NCBI RefSeq assembly: GCF_000423205.1
Contig: NZ_AUHN01000009.1
Coordinates: 1-64,000 of the forward strand
Length of the DNA: 64,000 bases
Source of the DNA: Jonesia quinghaiensis DSM 15701
Lineage (GTDB): Bacteria > Actinomycetota > Actinomycetes > Actinomycetales > Cellulomonadaceae
Reading direction: 5' to 3'
The notes beneath the pieces were generated by a model. It had not been told where the DNA came from and did not search any database. It saw only the letters and a list, made by a program, of their open reading frames with translations. The position numbers were made by a program, and so were the translations under genes. Shown one piece after another: positions 9,618 through 17,585 of the stretch (position 1 is its first letter; every line of letters starts with the position of its first letter).

Positions 9618-10439
9618 CTAGTCCCCGAGAACAGCCGCAAGGAAATCGCGGGTGCGTTGTTCTGTTGGTTGTGTGAACATCACCTCTGGTGAGGCTTCTT
9701 CGACAATACTGCCGGAGTCAAACATCAGTACTCGGTTGGACACGTCACGCGCGAATTGCATCTCGTGCGTGACGATGAGCATGGTGATGTCTGTTGTGCG
9801 CGCAACTTCGCGCAGGACTTCAAGTACCTCCCCCACGATTTCTGGGTCTAGGGCTGAGGTAACTTCGTCCAGGAGAAGGATCTCTGGGTCCATTGCCAGC
9901 GCGCGCGCAATCGCTACTCGCTGTTGCTGCCCACCGGACAGTTCCAGTGGGTGAGCATGTTCTTTATCAGCCAACCCCACCTTGTCAAGAAGTTCTCGGG
10001 CCCGGGTGATTGCCTGGCTCTTCGGGACTTTCAAAACATGCACTGGAGCTTCGATGATGTTTTCTATCACCGTCATGTTGGGGAAGAGATTGAACTGTTG
10101 GAACACCATTCCGATGCGTTTGCGGACCTCGTTACGGTGTTTTTCCTTGAGTTCTACACGGCGGCCATCACGGAGGTCATGGGTTAGTGGTTGACCATCA
10201 ATGAAAATGTACCCACCAGTGAGTTCTTCCAGCGTCATGACCAGTCGCAGGATCGTTGTTTTACCTGATCCCGATGGTCCAATCAGCGTCACACGGTCGC
10301 CCTTGTTTACCGTGAAATTCAACTGGTCAAGGACCACGTGGTCGCCAAAACTTTTGTTGACGTCTTGAAACCGAATAGCTGGCTCTTCTTGTGATGTGTC
10401 ACGCACCACCGTGGAGGTGCTGTCAGTTGGTGTAGGCAA
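9618..10439 (-). CDS. ehuA: Ectoine-type amino-acid ABC importer, ATPase subunit
   Basis: The cytoplasmic ATPase of a polar amino-acid/compatible-solute importer, 273 residues. It has Walker A GPSGSGKTT (54-62), the Q-loop in MVFQQFNLFPNMTV, signature LSGGQQQR, Walker B ILLLDEVTSALD and the switch His in VTHEM. The start is probably TTG at 10439, overlapping the permease gene by 17 bases, because GGAG lies 8 bases before it; GTG codons about 10 codons in are alternatives. It is the last gene of the importer operon. Assignment to the ectoine/hydroxyectoine group rests mainly on the partner genes, so another amino acid as substrate remains possible. Confidence 0.85.
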   Translation of the reverse strand: MPTPTDSTSTVVRDTSQEEPAIRFQDVNKSFGDHVVLDQLNFTVNKGDRVTLIGPSGSGKTTILRLVMTLEELTGGYIFIDGQPLTHDLRDGRRVELKEKHRNEVRKRIGMVFQQFNLFPNMTVIENIIEAPVHVLKVPKSQAITRARELLDKVGLADKEHAHPLELSGGQQQRVAIARALAMDPEILLLDEVTSALDPEIVGEVLEVLREVARTTDITMLIVTHEMQFARDVSNRVLMFDSGSIVEEASPEVMFTQPTEQRTRDFLAAVLGD

Positions 10440-11082
10440 GGCGCTTCTCCAAACGTCCGATGAGCAGCGAAGTGGGGTAACTCGACAAGAGGAAAATCAA
10501 TCCAGTGAGTGTGATCGCTTCAATGTATGTGAAGTGGTTTCCACCATAGGTTTGTGCTGCGCGCACCACCTCGGTCACCGTAATGGCGATGAGAAATGGG
10601 GTGTCCTTGAACATGGAAATCACATAGTTTCCCAGCGCTGGCACCGTAGCGCGTAACGCTTGAGGCACAATGACTGCCCCCCATGTGCGACGCCGCGACA
10701 TCGACAGCGCAGTTGCTGCTTCCCATTGTCCAGCGGGGACCGCGTCGATTCCGGCCCGGTACACCTCAGACATATAGGTCGCATAGTGGATACCGAAAAT
10801 GATGACCCCGATGAGCAGAGGCTCTGCATCGAGAAAAATGTAGTAGGCAAAGAGAAGTTGCACCACGATCGGTGTCATCCGGATCACGTTGGACACTAGC
10901 CCGATGAGCGCGCTGATTGGGCGAGGGCTTGATCGCCGGGCAATTGCTAGAACAAGCCCCAGCACTGCTGCGATGAAAGATGACACCACAGTCACGTACA
11001 AGGTGACAGTGATAAACGCTTCAAGGAGGAGCGGCAGCACCTCCCAGGCGGCATCCCAGTCCCACAATGGTCGACTATTCAT
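10423..11082 (-). CDS. ehuD: Ectoine-type ABC importer, permease subunit D
   Basis: An inner-membrane permease of the HisM/HisQ family, 219 residues with about five hydrophobic segments. The ATPase-contact (EAA) loop is seen in the stretch EAATALSMSRRRTWGAVIVPQ. The N-terminus with WDWDAAWEVLPLLLEA matches the usual EhuD start. Its ATG overlaps the stop of the preceding permease gene by one base (TGATG), and its 3' end overlaps ehuA, so the operon is tightly coupled. The partner permease would form the heterodimeric channel. The exact substrate is inferred from EhuB. Confidence 0.82.
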   Translation of the reverse strand: MNSRPLWDWDAAWEVLPLLLEAFITVTLYVTVVSSFIAAVLGLVLAIARRSSPRPISALIGLVSNVIRMTPIVVQLLFAYYIFLDAEPLLIGVIIFGIHYATYMSEVYRAGIDAVPAGQWEAATALSMSRRRTWGAVIVPQALRATVPALGNYVISMFKDTPFLIAITVTEVVRAAQTYGGNHFTYIEAITLTGLIFLLSSYPTSLLIGRLEKRLAYTN

Positions 11083-11834
11083 CAGGCCACTCCTTTCCCA
11101 GCTCGTGATGCTGATGAGGAGAAACTTAAGGCGCTACGCAATGAGTCGCCCCGGCCTAGCTTGTGTTTTGCGCGAATCTCCAGAGCATTCATTCCGAGCG
11201 TGAGTAGCGATGCCAGTGCGAAGTACAGGAGAAGCCCGACGGTATACGCGAAGAACGTGTCGGTGTCTTGACGAAGTTTGTCGATCATGAACGTCAGGTC
11301 AGCCATGGCGATGATGCTGACGATAGCCGTTCCCTTCAATAACTGGATGAGGAGGTTCGTCAGAGAAGGGATCATCAACGCCCATGCTTGCGGGAAGATG
11401 ACCCGCCACATTCGTTGTGTGCGCGAAAGACTCAGTGCAGTTGTCGCTTCCCATTGGCCTGCCGGTACCGAGTTGAGTGAACCGCGCACTACCTCAGCCC
11501 CGTATGCACCATAGTTGAGGCCCAAGGCAAAGATGCCGACGGCAATTGCCGATAGTTCTACACCGAATCTGGGAAGCACAAAGTACAGCCAGAACAACTG
11601 CACAACCAATGATGTGCCACGGAAGAATTCAATAAATACCCGGGCAGTACCTCGCAGAAGGATGTTGTCGAAACGGGCCAGCAGCCCGAGTGCAATTGCC
11701 ACCACAAGGGCGAGCGCTGCACCGCCAACAGTTAGCACAAGGGTGATGCCTATGCCGTCAAGTATCTGTGGCCACGCATCACGAAGCTTGATCAGATGCT
11801 CACTCAAGGAGGTCAGCCCAACTCTCCGGCACAC
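11082..11834 (-). CDS. ehuC: Ectoine-type ABC importer, permease subunit C
   Basis: The second HisM-family permease of the importer, about 250 residues with five or six hydrophobic segments and the EAA loop WEATTALSLSRTQRMWRVIFPQ region. The start is uncertain. GTG at 11834 overlaps the ehuB 3' end by 22 bases, while TTG at 11807 would begin just after the ehuB stop; GGAGAG lies upstream of both. The C-terminus ends in a basic, Ser-rich tail of about 30 residues. It acts with EhuD as the membrane channel and is translationally coupled to its neighbours. Confidence 0.82.
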   Translation of the reverse strand: MCRRVGLTSLSEHLIKLRDAWPQILDGIGITLVLTVGGAALALVVAIALGLLARFDNILLRGTARVFIEFFRGTSLVVQLFWLYFVLPRFGVELSAIAVGIFALGLNYGAYGAEVVRGSLNSVPAGQWEATTALSLSRTQRMWRVIFPQAWALMIPSLTNLLIQLLKGTAIVSIIAMADLTFMIDKLRQDTDTFFAYTVGLLLYFALASLLTLGMNALEIRAKHKLGRGDSLRSALSFSSSASRAGKGVA

Positions 11835-12703
11835 AGTTGTTCTGTGGTGAGATCAGCTGGTGGCAAGTTTTCTTCAGTGAAGCCGTACTCACCGACAAGA
11901 TCAAGGTATGCCTGTGAGTCACCGGTTACCTGAGCCAACTCAGCGTTGTACTCCTCTAGTAGTGCGGTGTCTTCTTGACGGAAAACGGTTGATCCGGCAC
12001 CGACTTGCGCGACGTCATCGATAACTTGAACAAACGCTTCTGTTGTCTCCACTCCTGCGTCTGGGTTGTTTTGCACCATCCAGTTCAGGGAAATAGCGGT
12101 CATAGCAAATGCGTCTGCACGCCCGTTGGCTACTACATCCATGCCGTCTTGGGCGTTGTCCACGTATGTGACGTCCTCAAGCCCCAAGGCATCCGCGTAG
12201 CCAGCTTCGATACCACCGTTGAGCACGGCCAAACGAACGTCACCTGCGGCCGCAACTGAATCTAGGTCACTTAGCCCTTGGGGGTTTCCTTGGGGAACCA
12301 TGAGCCCGGTGGTGTACATAATTTCGGGATCCGAGAACGCTGCTTGCTTACAGCGGTCGGGAAGGATGGACATGCCTGCGCTGATGGCGTCGAATCGTCC
12401 GGCATTCAACCCTGGAATGAGCGAGTTCCAGTCGACTTCAACAACTTCAACGTTGTCAATTCCCATGCCAGCAAAGATTTCCTCATGCATAGCGATGGTA
12501 GCTCCGCGCGCTTCGGAGCCTTCGACCCACGAGTAGGGGCGCTCATCTGCGATAGCGACAGTGATGGTTCCTTCATCTTTGAGGCGCTCAAGTGTGCTCT
12601 GCCCAGCGGACTCATCGCTGGTGGAACTGCATGCGCCAAGACCAATCATGAGTGCTGCGCTGGCTGCTGCGGTACGTAGCCCTAAGTGGCGGGAGTGTGT
12701 CAT
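11813..12703 (-). CDS. ehuB: Ectoine/hydroxyectoine-binding lipoprotein of an ABC importer
   Basis: A periplasmic-type (here membrane-anchored) substrate-binding protein of SBP family 3, 296 residues. The N-terminus has a lipoprotein signal ending LGAC, with Cys as the lipidated residue. The segment DWNSLIPGLNAGRFDAISAG followed by a conserved PDRCK is characteristic of EhuB-like proteins. I chose ATG 12703, which has GAGGATGAG directly upstream, over a more distal in-frame start at 12736 that would put 11 polar residues before the signal. It is the first gene of the operon. No ectoine catabolic genes are present, so uptake may serve osmoprotection. Confidence 0.85.
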   Translation of the reverse strand: MTHSRHLGLRTAAASAALMIGLGACSSTSDESAGQSTLERLKDEGTITVAIADERPYSWVEGSEARGATIAMHEEIFAGMGIDNVEVVEVDWNSLIPGLNAGRFDAISAGMSILPDRCKQAAFSDPEIMYTTGLMVPQGNPQGLSDLDSVAAAGDVRLAVLNGGIEAGYADALGLEDVTYVDNAQDGMDVVANGRADAFAMTAISLNWMVQNNPDAGVETTEAFVQVIDDVAQVGAGSTVFRQEDTALLEEYNAELAQVTGDSQAYLDLVGEYGFTEENLPPADLTTEQLCAGELG

Positions 12704-12838
12704 CTCATCCTCTTTCGGTTGTGCGGGGCGAACCACGGGCTATGAGGAGCCGGCAACCCGACCCGAAATGGGTGATGGCCGCGTACTACCCTACACAGAG
12801 CGAAGACATTTGCACAGTCTGATCTTCCTACTGTCCTG

Positions 12839-12848
12839 TTGTATACAA
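12839..12848. promoter_or_regulatory. GntR/FadR-type operator TTGTATACAA
   Basis: A perfect 10-bp palindrome between ehuB and the divergent GntR gene, of the form usual for FCD-type GntR regulators. Its left half doubles as a -35 box (TTGTAT, 12839-12844). With an 18-bp spacer and TAAGGT at 12863-12868, this makes a promoter for the GntR gene, so binding should block its own transcription. Confidence 0.6.
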
Positions 12849-12903
12849 TCCACGAGCGTTGGTAAGGTCGACGCTTCGATGCATCAGTAACAGGAGACCC
12901 TTG

Positions 12904-12942
12904 ATGCACACATATGCTTACGTCAGAACATTTGTGCAGTGA
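12904..12942 (+). CDS. Possible 12-codon upstream ORF before the GntR gene
   Basis: ATG at 12904 follows AGGAGA (12892-12897) with good spacing, and the frame encodes MHTYAYVRTFVQ before TGA at 12940-12942. It lies between the predicted GntR promoter and the GntR start codon. Such a short frame can arise by chance. Only the strong ribosome binding site argues for translation; no function is proposed. Confidence 0.25.
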   Translation: MHTYAYVRTFVQ

Positions 12943-12972
12943 CGCACCACGAGCCACACCGAAGGGAACGAC

Positions 12973-13722
12973 ATGCCACATAGCTCGCCTCGCCCAGGAG
13001 TTTCTGTCTTTCGCGTCCCTCGCGCGTCAACAGTTGATTTAATCGCTATCGAACTACGGCAAGCGATTTTTTCCGGCGCACTACCGGTCGGCTCTCCCCT
13101 CGGCGAGGTCGAGATCTCAGGTCAATTGGGGGTAAGCCGTAGTCCCTTGCGCGAGGCCGCCCAGCGACTCGTCCAAGAGGGACTACTCACCGCTACACCC
13201 GGACGAGGGCTGCGAGTGAGCTCCATTCCCCCCGAGCTAGTTCCCGACCTTTACACCGCTCGACTCGCGGTCGAAGGGCAAGCTATTCGGATCATCCACC
13301 GTGATGGTGACACACAAAAACACAGCGAACTACACGAGGCGCTAGATCACTTACAGTCAGTGTCACAGGGCGAAGATGCCAGGAAAATCGGGGATGCCGA
13401 CCTAGATTTTCACCGAACTCTCGTCGCGCTCGCGCACAGCCCTCGCCTCAGCCGCGCAATGGAAACACTTATCATCGAGACCCGAATTGCCAGCTACTCC
13501 ATGCCGCAGGGATACGCGGTGCGTCGTTCGGTGTCCCCGACCTATGCCGCGCTGCTTGAACACCTGGACTCTGGAAACACACAAGGCGCCCTGAAAGCCC
13601 TTGAAGACCAGTTCAACGACGCTGTTGACCGCCTTACCGGCCGCGCCACTCACGTGGACACTGTTGAACCATCACTTCAAGCAGACCAACCAACACTTGG
13701 GCCCATTGAGGTGCTTGAATAA
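12973..13722 (+). CDS. GntR-family transcriptional regulator (FadR/FCD type)
   Basis: A DNA-binding regulator of 249 residues. The N-terminal winged helix-turn-helix (about 10-80) contains LGEVEISGQLGVSRSPLREA, typical of GntR proteins. The C-terminal FCD ligand-binding domain (about 90-215) has conserved metal/ligand positions such as DLDFHRTL and a distal His pair. ATG 12973 is preceded by AAGGGAACGAC. It is transcribed divergently from the ehu importer with a TTGTATACAA palindrome between them, so it probably controls the importer and itself. The effector is unknown; known ectoine regulators are usually of the MocR type, so this would be a different solution. Confidence 0.9.
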   Translation: MPHSSPRPGVSVFRVPRASTVDLIAIELRQAIFSGALPVGSPLGEVEISGQLGVSRSPLREAAQRLVQEGLLTATPGRGLRVSSIPPELVPDLYTARLAVEGQAIRIIHRDGDTQKHSELHEALDHLQSVSQGEDARKIGDADLDFHRTLVALAHSPRLSRAMETLIIETRIASYSMPQGYAVRRSVSPTYAALLEHLDSGNTQGALKALEDQFNDAVDRLTGRATHVDTVEPSLQADQPTLGPIEVLE

Positions 13723-13805
13723 CAGGCACCGCTTCCGGAAAAACACCCAGTTACTTGCAGTGAGACAGTATGAACCATCATGTCGGCAGGGCTTCACCAA
13801 GAGAA

Positions 13806-14285
13806 CTACGTGATGATCAGCCCAATAACCCAGATCCCACACGCCAGAAGCGAACCCGCCAGTTCGACGATGATGGTTATACCGGTGGCTTTGAGGGCTG
13901 TTATTGTCATGGCCCACGCTTGCTCGTGCTTGTTGCCTCGCATCAACTCAACAACGTAGACGGTAAGAATAAAACCGATCGGCAACCCAATAACCGGGAG
14001 GATAAAAAACCCGATAAAGCCAACGATGAGGGCCAGAACAATAGTCATGTTGGGCACCCCATCGCGCTTCAGGTATTTACCTGCCCACAGGTATTTCACT
14101 ATACCTGCCAGCACCAATGCTAGAACGGCGATCGCAAAAACCGCCCAAGCGCTCCCCCCTTCGAGTGCCGCCCACACGCCAATCGCCCCCGCGATGATCA
14201 GCGCTCCTGGATAGATCTGAATGATCGATCCGATGACACCGATAAGCAACGCGAGGGCGATAAAGAGATCCTGGGGAAGTTCCAC
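13806..14285 (-). CDS. DUF456 family membrane protein
   Basis: A hydrophobic protein of 159 residues with four or five membrane segments and the glycine-rich helices typical of DUF456, including a central VGFIGFFILPVIGLPIGF segment. No enzymatic motif is visible and the family has no assigned function. I place the start at GTG 14285, just after the upstream gene ends at 14293; a longer frame reaches into that gene and adds a polar, unlikely N-terminus. It probably forms an operon with the membrane-protein gene upstream. Confidence 0.75.
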   Translation of the reverse strand: MELPQDLFIALALLIGVIGSIIQIYPGALIIAGAIGVWAALEGGSAWAVFAIAVLALVLAGIVKYLWAGKYLKRDGVPNMTIVLALIVGFIGFFILPVIGLPIGFILTVYVVELMRGNKHEQAWAMTITALKATGITIIVELAGSLLACGIWVIGLIIT

Positions 14286-14292
14286 TCTGTGA

Positions 14293-14655
14293 TTATCCCA
14301 GAGTGTGACGCCCCGCGAAGAAAATAGCCAGTGCAACGTTGACCACTGTCAGCACACCGATCGATGTGATGAGTGCACGGGGGGCATTGTCACCTTGTTT
14401 CTTCGCGCGGAACGCGAGAACAACAATGACCACTGTGATGAGAGTTTTGATGCCAATCTTCATGTGGTTGAGTTCAGCGTCCGATCCCATCTCGGCAACT
14501 CCAACCATGAGGAGCCCGGTAACGAGTGCGGTTAACGCGGCATGAGGAACCCCTCGATACAGACCGGGTTTACGCATCGTTGCGATCCATCCGCCAAGGA
14601 TGATGGCCCATGAGAGTAGGTGCAGGAACAAAAGAGCTTGATACACGACGTCCAT
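14293..14655 (-). CDS. Small four-helix membrane protein, unrecognised
   Basis: A 120-residue protein with four predicted membrane helices, an early HLLSWAIILGG segment and a single His near the end of the third helical region. The layout resembles small actinobacterial proteins related to the CopD/DUF2269 style of four-helix domains, but I do not recognise a specific family. ATG 14655 has AGGATGG at proper spacing; an in-frame ATG three codons earlier sits directly on the AGG and is less likely. It lies 7 bases before the DUF456 gene, so the two are probably co-transcribed. Confidence 0.6.
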   Translation of the reverse strand: MDVVYQALLFLHLLSWAIILGGWIATMRKPGLYRGVPHAALTALVTGLLMVGVAEMGSDAELNHMKIGIKTLITVVIVVLAFRAKKQGDNAPRALITSIGVLTVVNVALAIFFAGRHTLG

Positions 14656-14808
14656 GCTTGCCATCCTAGGCGGAATTCCGCGGTTCAGCCAAGAGCGTTA
14701 CGACACTTTGTCATTTTCTTTGACTCACCTCACAGCCGGAACATCAGCAAGCCAGTTAACACTGGGAAACACTGCTTTACCAGCGTTAATTCCATGATTC
14801 GGACCATC

Positions 14809-14837
14809 TAGACACCCCATGTTTCCTGGCGTACGGT
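14809..14837 (+). promoter_or_regulatory. Predicted promoter of the sulfur operon leader
   Basis: TAGACA (14809-14814, 5 of 6 to TTGACA), a 17-bp spacer and TACGGT (14832-14837). A start 8 bases past the -10 falls on the A of ATG 14845, so the leader mRNA would be leaderless. Confidence 0.5.
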
Positions 14838-14844
14838 CATGTCC

Positions 14845-14949
14845 ATGGCCATCGTTCAGAGCACCCCACACACGGCATCAGGCACCGCCTGTGCCGTCAT
14901 GTGCGCTGCCACACGCCCGGCCATTCAACGCACATGCTGCTGTTGTTGA
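14845..14949 (+). CDS. Poly-cysteine leader peptide of the sulfate assimilation operon
   Basis: A 34-codon ORF from ATG 14845 (or 36 codons from ATG 14839 in the same frame) to TGA 14947-14949. Its last four codons are TGC TGC TGT TGT, and two more Cys codons occur earlier (14890 and 14902), so 6 of 34 residues are Cys. There is no Shine-Dalgarno sequence, but a promoter is placed so that transcription would start at the ATG. It ends 111 bases before the sulfite reductase start. Leaderless poly-Cys short ORFs upstream of sulfur genes are known in mycobacteria as cysteine-responsive attenuators; this looks like the same principle. Translation is inferred, not shown. Confidence 0.75.
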   Translation: MAIVQSTPHTASGTACAVMCAATRPAIQRTCCCC

Positions 14950-15024
14950 TCGCGCAATTCCCAGCCACTGCCGCGCGACCGCACTCAGATCTCCACACGA
15001 GGCACTCCCCTCGTGGCGTCGCGC
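14950..15024 (+). promoter_or_regulatory. Candidate attenuator with mutually exclusive stems before sir
   Basis: Directly after the leader stop codon, TCGCGC (14950-14955) can pair with GCGCGA (14973-14978). The same 14973-14979 segment (GCGCGAC) can instead pair with GTCGCGC (15018-15024), enclosing a hairpin CACGAGG/CCTCGTG (14996-15002 with 15009-15015). A ribosome stalled on the Cys codons would cover the first segment and favour the second pairing. The sir ribosome binding site AGGGA (15049-15053) lies beyond. Confidence 0.5.
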
Positions 15025-15060
15025 ATCATCACCTTCAGCTTTAACCCCAGGGATCCCCAG

Positions 15061-16764
15061 ATGACTGCGTCACACACCCCAGCTCGCCCACAACGCCCCG
15101 CACGGGCAGCGAAACCTCAAGGCCAATGGAAAGTTGACGGAACCACCCCCCTCAACGCCAACGAAGAGTTCAAGCAACAAGACAACGGCCTCAACGTGCG
15201 CGACCGCATCATTGAGACCTACGCCCGCCAAGGGTTCGATTCCATTCCCACAGAAGACCTCCACGGGCGATTCCGCTGGTGGGGGCTCTACACCCAGCGC
15301 AAGCCCGGCATCGACGGTGGTCGTACCGCCACCCTTGAACCGCACGAACTTGAAGACAAGTACTTCATGATGCGAGTCCGGATCGACGGCGGATCACTGA
15401 CAACCACCCAACTACGTGTCATCGGTGACATCTCCGTGCGCTACGCCCGCGATAGCGCAGACATTTCCGACCGACAAAACGTGCAATACCACTGGATCCA
15501 GGTCGAGGATGTTCCTGCGATCTGGGAAGAACTCGAAGCAAACGGCCTACACACCACTGAAGCGTGTGGAGATGTGCCCCGCGTAGTTCTCGGTTCACCC
15601 GTGGCAGGAATCGCCGACGACGAACTCATTGACGTCACGCCGTTCATTGATACCATCACCCAGCGATTTATTGGTGACCCTGAACTAGCTAACTTGCCTC
15701 GCAAATTCAAAACAGCCATGACCGGGCACCCCAGTCAAGATGTCGTCCACGAAATCAACGACGTATCTTTCGTGGCAGTCAACCACCCAGAGTTAGGCAT
15801 CGGCTTCGACGTGTGGGTGGGCGGTGGCCTGTCCACAGTGGCGCACATGGCAAAACGTCTTGGCGCTTTTGTCGCCCCTGATCAAGTCGCTGATGTGTGG
15901 CATGGCGTGGTACAAATCTTCCGCGACTACGGGTACCGCCGGCTCCGCAACCGGGCACGCCTGAAGTTCCTGATGGCAGATTGGGGACCAGAAAAGTTCC
16001 GAGAAATCCTCGAAACCGAATATCTTGGCTACGCACTCCCAGACGGCCCTGCACCGCAATCCCCCACGCGACCAGGTGACCACGTCGGTGTCCACCGCCA
16101 AAAAGACGGGCTCTACTACGTCGGGGCTGCCCCCTACGTGGGACGTGTCTCTGGCTCAACACTCGTTGCTGTCGCTGACCTCGCTGAATCAGTCGGTTCC
16201 CACCGGGTGCGCCTCACACCACACCAAAAACTCCTGATCCTTGACGTCCCTGAAGAACACATCACCACCCTTACTGACGGTTTACGGGATCTTGGTTTGA
16301 GCGCTCGCCCCTCCCCGTTTCGCCGAAACACCATGGCTTGCACCGGCATCGAATACTGCAAATTGGCCATCGTTGAAACGAAGGCCACTGCAACCCGCAC
16401 CATTCAAGAACTCGAAGAACGCCTTGGCGACGTCGAACACCTCGGTCCCATCCGCCTCCACGTCAACGGATGCCCCAACTCGTGCGCCCGAATCCAAACC
16501 GCTGACATTGGTCTCAAAGGCCAACTCGTGATGGACGACGACGGCAACCAAGTCCCTGGATTCCAGGTCCACCTCGGTGGCGGATTGGCAAGTGACACAC
16601 GTGCAGAAGCCGGAACCGGTCGCACCGTCCGCGGTCTCAAAGTCACCGCTGATGAACTGACCGGTTACGTCGAACGCCTCGTCCACCGCTTCGAAGATGC
16701 CCGTACTGACGGCGAAACCTTCGGCGAATGGACCCACCGGGCACAGGAGGACGAACTACGGTGA
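15061..16764 (+). CDS. sir: Assimilatory sulfite reductase (siroheme, ferredoxin type)
   Basis: Reduces sulfite to sulfide with six electrons, using siroheme coupled to a [4Fe-4S] cluster. It has 567 residues. The cluster/siroheme ligands are visible as CTGIEYC and CPNSC, and the two duplicated ferredoxin-like and catalytic repeats are complete. Family members also include nitrite reductases; the position at the head of cysHDN argues for sulfite. I chose ATG 15061 with AGGGA 7 bases upstream; a longer GTG frame from 15013 would enter the leader structure. Its stop overlaps the cysH start (GTGA). Control is probably by the poly-Cys leader upstream. Confidence 0.93.
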   Translation: MTASHTPARPQRPARAAKPQGQWKVDGTTPLNANEEFKQQDNGLNVRDRIIETYARQGFDSIPTEDLHGRFRWWGLYTQRKPGIDGGRTATLEPHELEDKYFMMRVRIDGGSLTTTQLRVIGDISVRYARDSADISDRQNVQYHWIQVEDVPAIWEELEANGLHTTEACGDVPRVVLGSPVAGIADDELIDVTPFIDTITQRFIGDPELANLPRKFKTAMTGHPSQDVVHEINDVSFVAVNHPELGIGFDVWVGGGLSTVAHMAKRLGAFVAPDQVADVWHGVVQIFRDYGYRRLRNRARLKFLMADWGPEKFREILETEYLGYALPDGPAPQSPTRPGDHVGVHRQKDGLYYVGAAPYVGRVSGSTLVAVADLAESVGSHRVRLTPHQKLLILDVPEEHITTLTDGLRDLGLSARPSPFRRNTMACTGIEYCKLAIVETKATATRTIQELEERLGDVEHLGPIRLHVNGCPNSCARIQTADIGLKGQLVMDDDGNQVPGFQVHLGGGLASDTRAEAGTGRTVRGLKVTADELTGYVERLVHRFEDARTDGETFGEWTHRAQEDELR

Positions 16765-17585
16765 ACCCCTTAGAAGAAGCCCGAGCGCGAGCGCAAGCAG
16801 CAGCACAAGAACGCACCCTCCGCAAAGAACACGCCGATGCTGCCCGCGCATCTGACACAAGCCAACCCCGGCGCAGCACCGAAGAGTTACGCCAACTCGC
16901 TCAAGAAGGTGAGGAACTCCTCGCAGGATCAGGAATCGGCACACCCGATGAAGCGACCTACCGCGAAGTCATCGAGTGGGCTGCAACAACCTTCGGGTAC
17001 CGCACAGCAGTGGCATGCTCGATGGCCGATGCGGTCCTCCCTGCACTCGTTGCCGATGCTCTGCCCTTCGTTGACGTGCTCTTCCTCGAAACGGGATACC
17101 ACTTCCCCGAAACAATCGGCACCCGCGACGCAGTGGCCCAAACCATGGAAGTCACAGTCCGAGACATCGCAACCCCATTAAGCGTCGCCGAACAAGACGC
17201 CCACTATGGAAAAGACCTCTGGAGCCGCGACCCAGCCGCATGCTGCGCCATGCGGAAAGTGCAGCCCATTCACCAAGCGCTACAAGGATACGAACTGTGG
17301 GTCACCGGTGTGCGCCGCGACGAAGCCCCCACCCGCGCCGCGACCCCCCTCGTCACCTACGACGACAACAACGGCCTCGTCAAAATTAACCCACTGGCTG
17401 CGTGGAGTTTCGATGACCTCATCAACTACGCACAAGAAAACAACATCATCACCAATCCCCTCTTGGCCGACGGATACCCATCCATCGGGTGCGCCCCGTG
17501 CACCCGACGTGTCGCGCCAGGTGAAGATCCGCGAGCCGGCCGGTGGGCCGGACTCGCCAAAACGGAATGCGGGCTGCACGTATGA
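16761..17585 (+). CDS. cysH: Adenylylsulfate (APS) reductase, Fe-S type CysH
   Basis: Reduces APS to sulfite and AMP. It has 274 residues and starts at GTG 16761, overlapping the sir stop by 4 bases, with AGGAGG at 16745-16750. The PP-loop-like fold, the Cys pair CCAMRKV, the second pair GCAPC and the C-terminal ECGLH catalytic Cys are all present. The two Cys pairs bind a [4Fe-4S] cluster and mark the APS-using branch rather than the PAPS-using one. This fits the absence of an APS kinase domain in the operon. Its stop overlaps cysD (ATGA). Confidence 0.94.
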   Translation: MNPLEEARARAQAAAQERTLRKEHADAARASDTSQPRRSTEELRQLAQEGEELLAGSGIGTPDEATYREVIEWAATTFGYRTAVACSMADAVLPALVADALPFVDVLFLETGYHFPETIGTRDAVAQTMEVTVRDIATPLSVAEQDAHYGKDLWSRDPAACCAMRKVQPIHQALQGYELWVTGVRRDEAPTRAATPLVTYDDNNGLVKINPLAAWSFDDLINYAQENNIITNPLLADGYPSIGCAPCTRRVAPGEDPRAGRWAGLAKTECGLHV

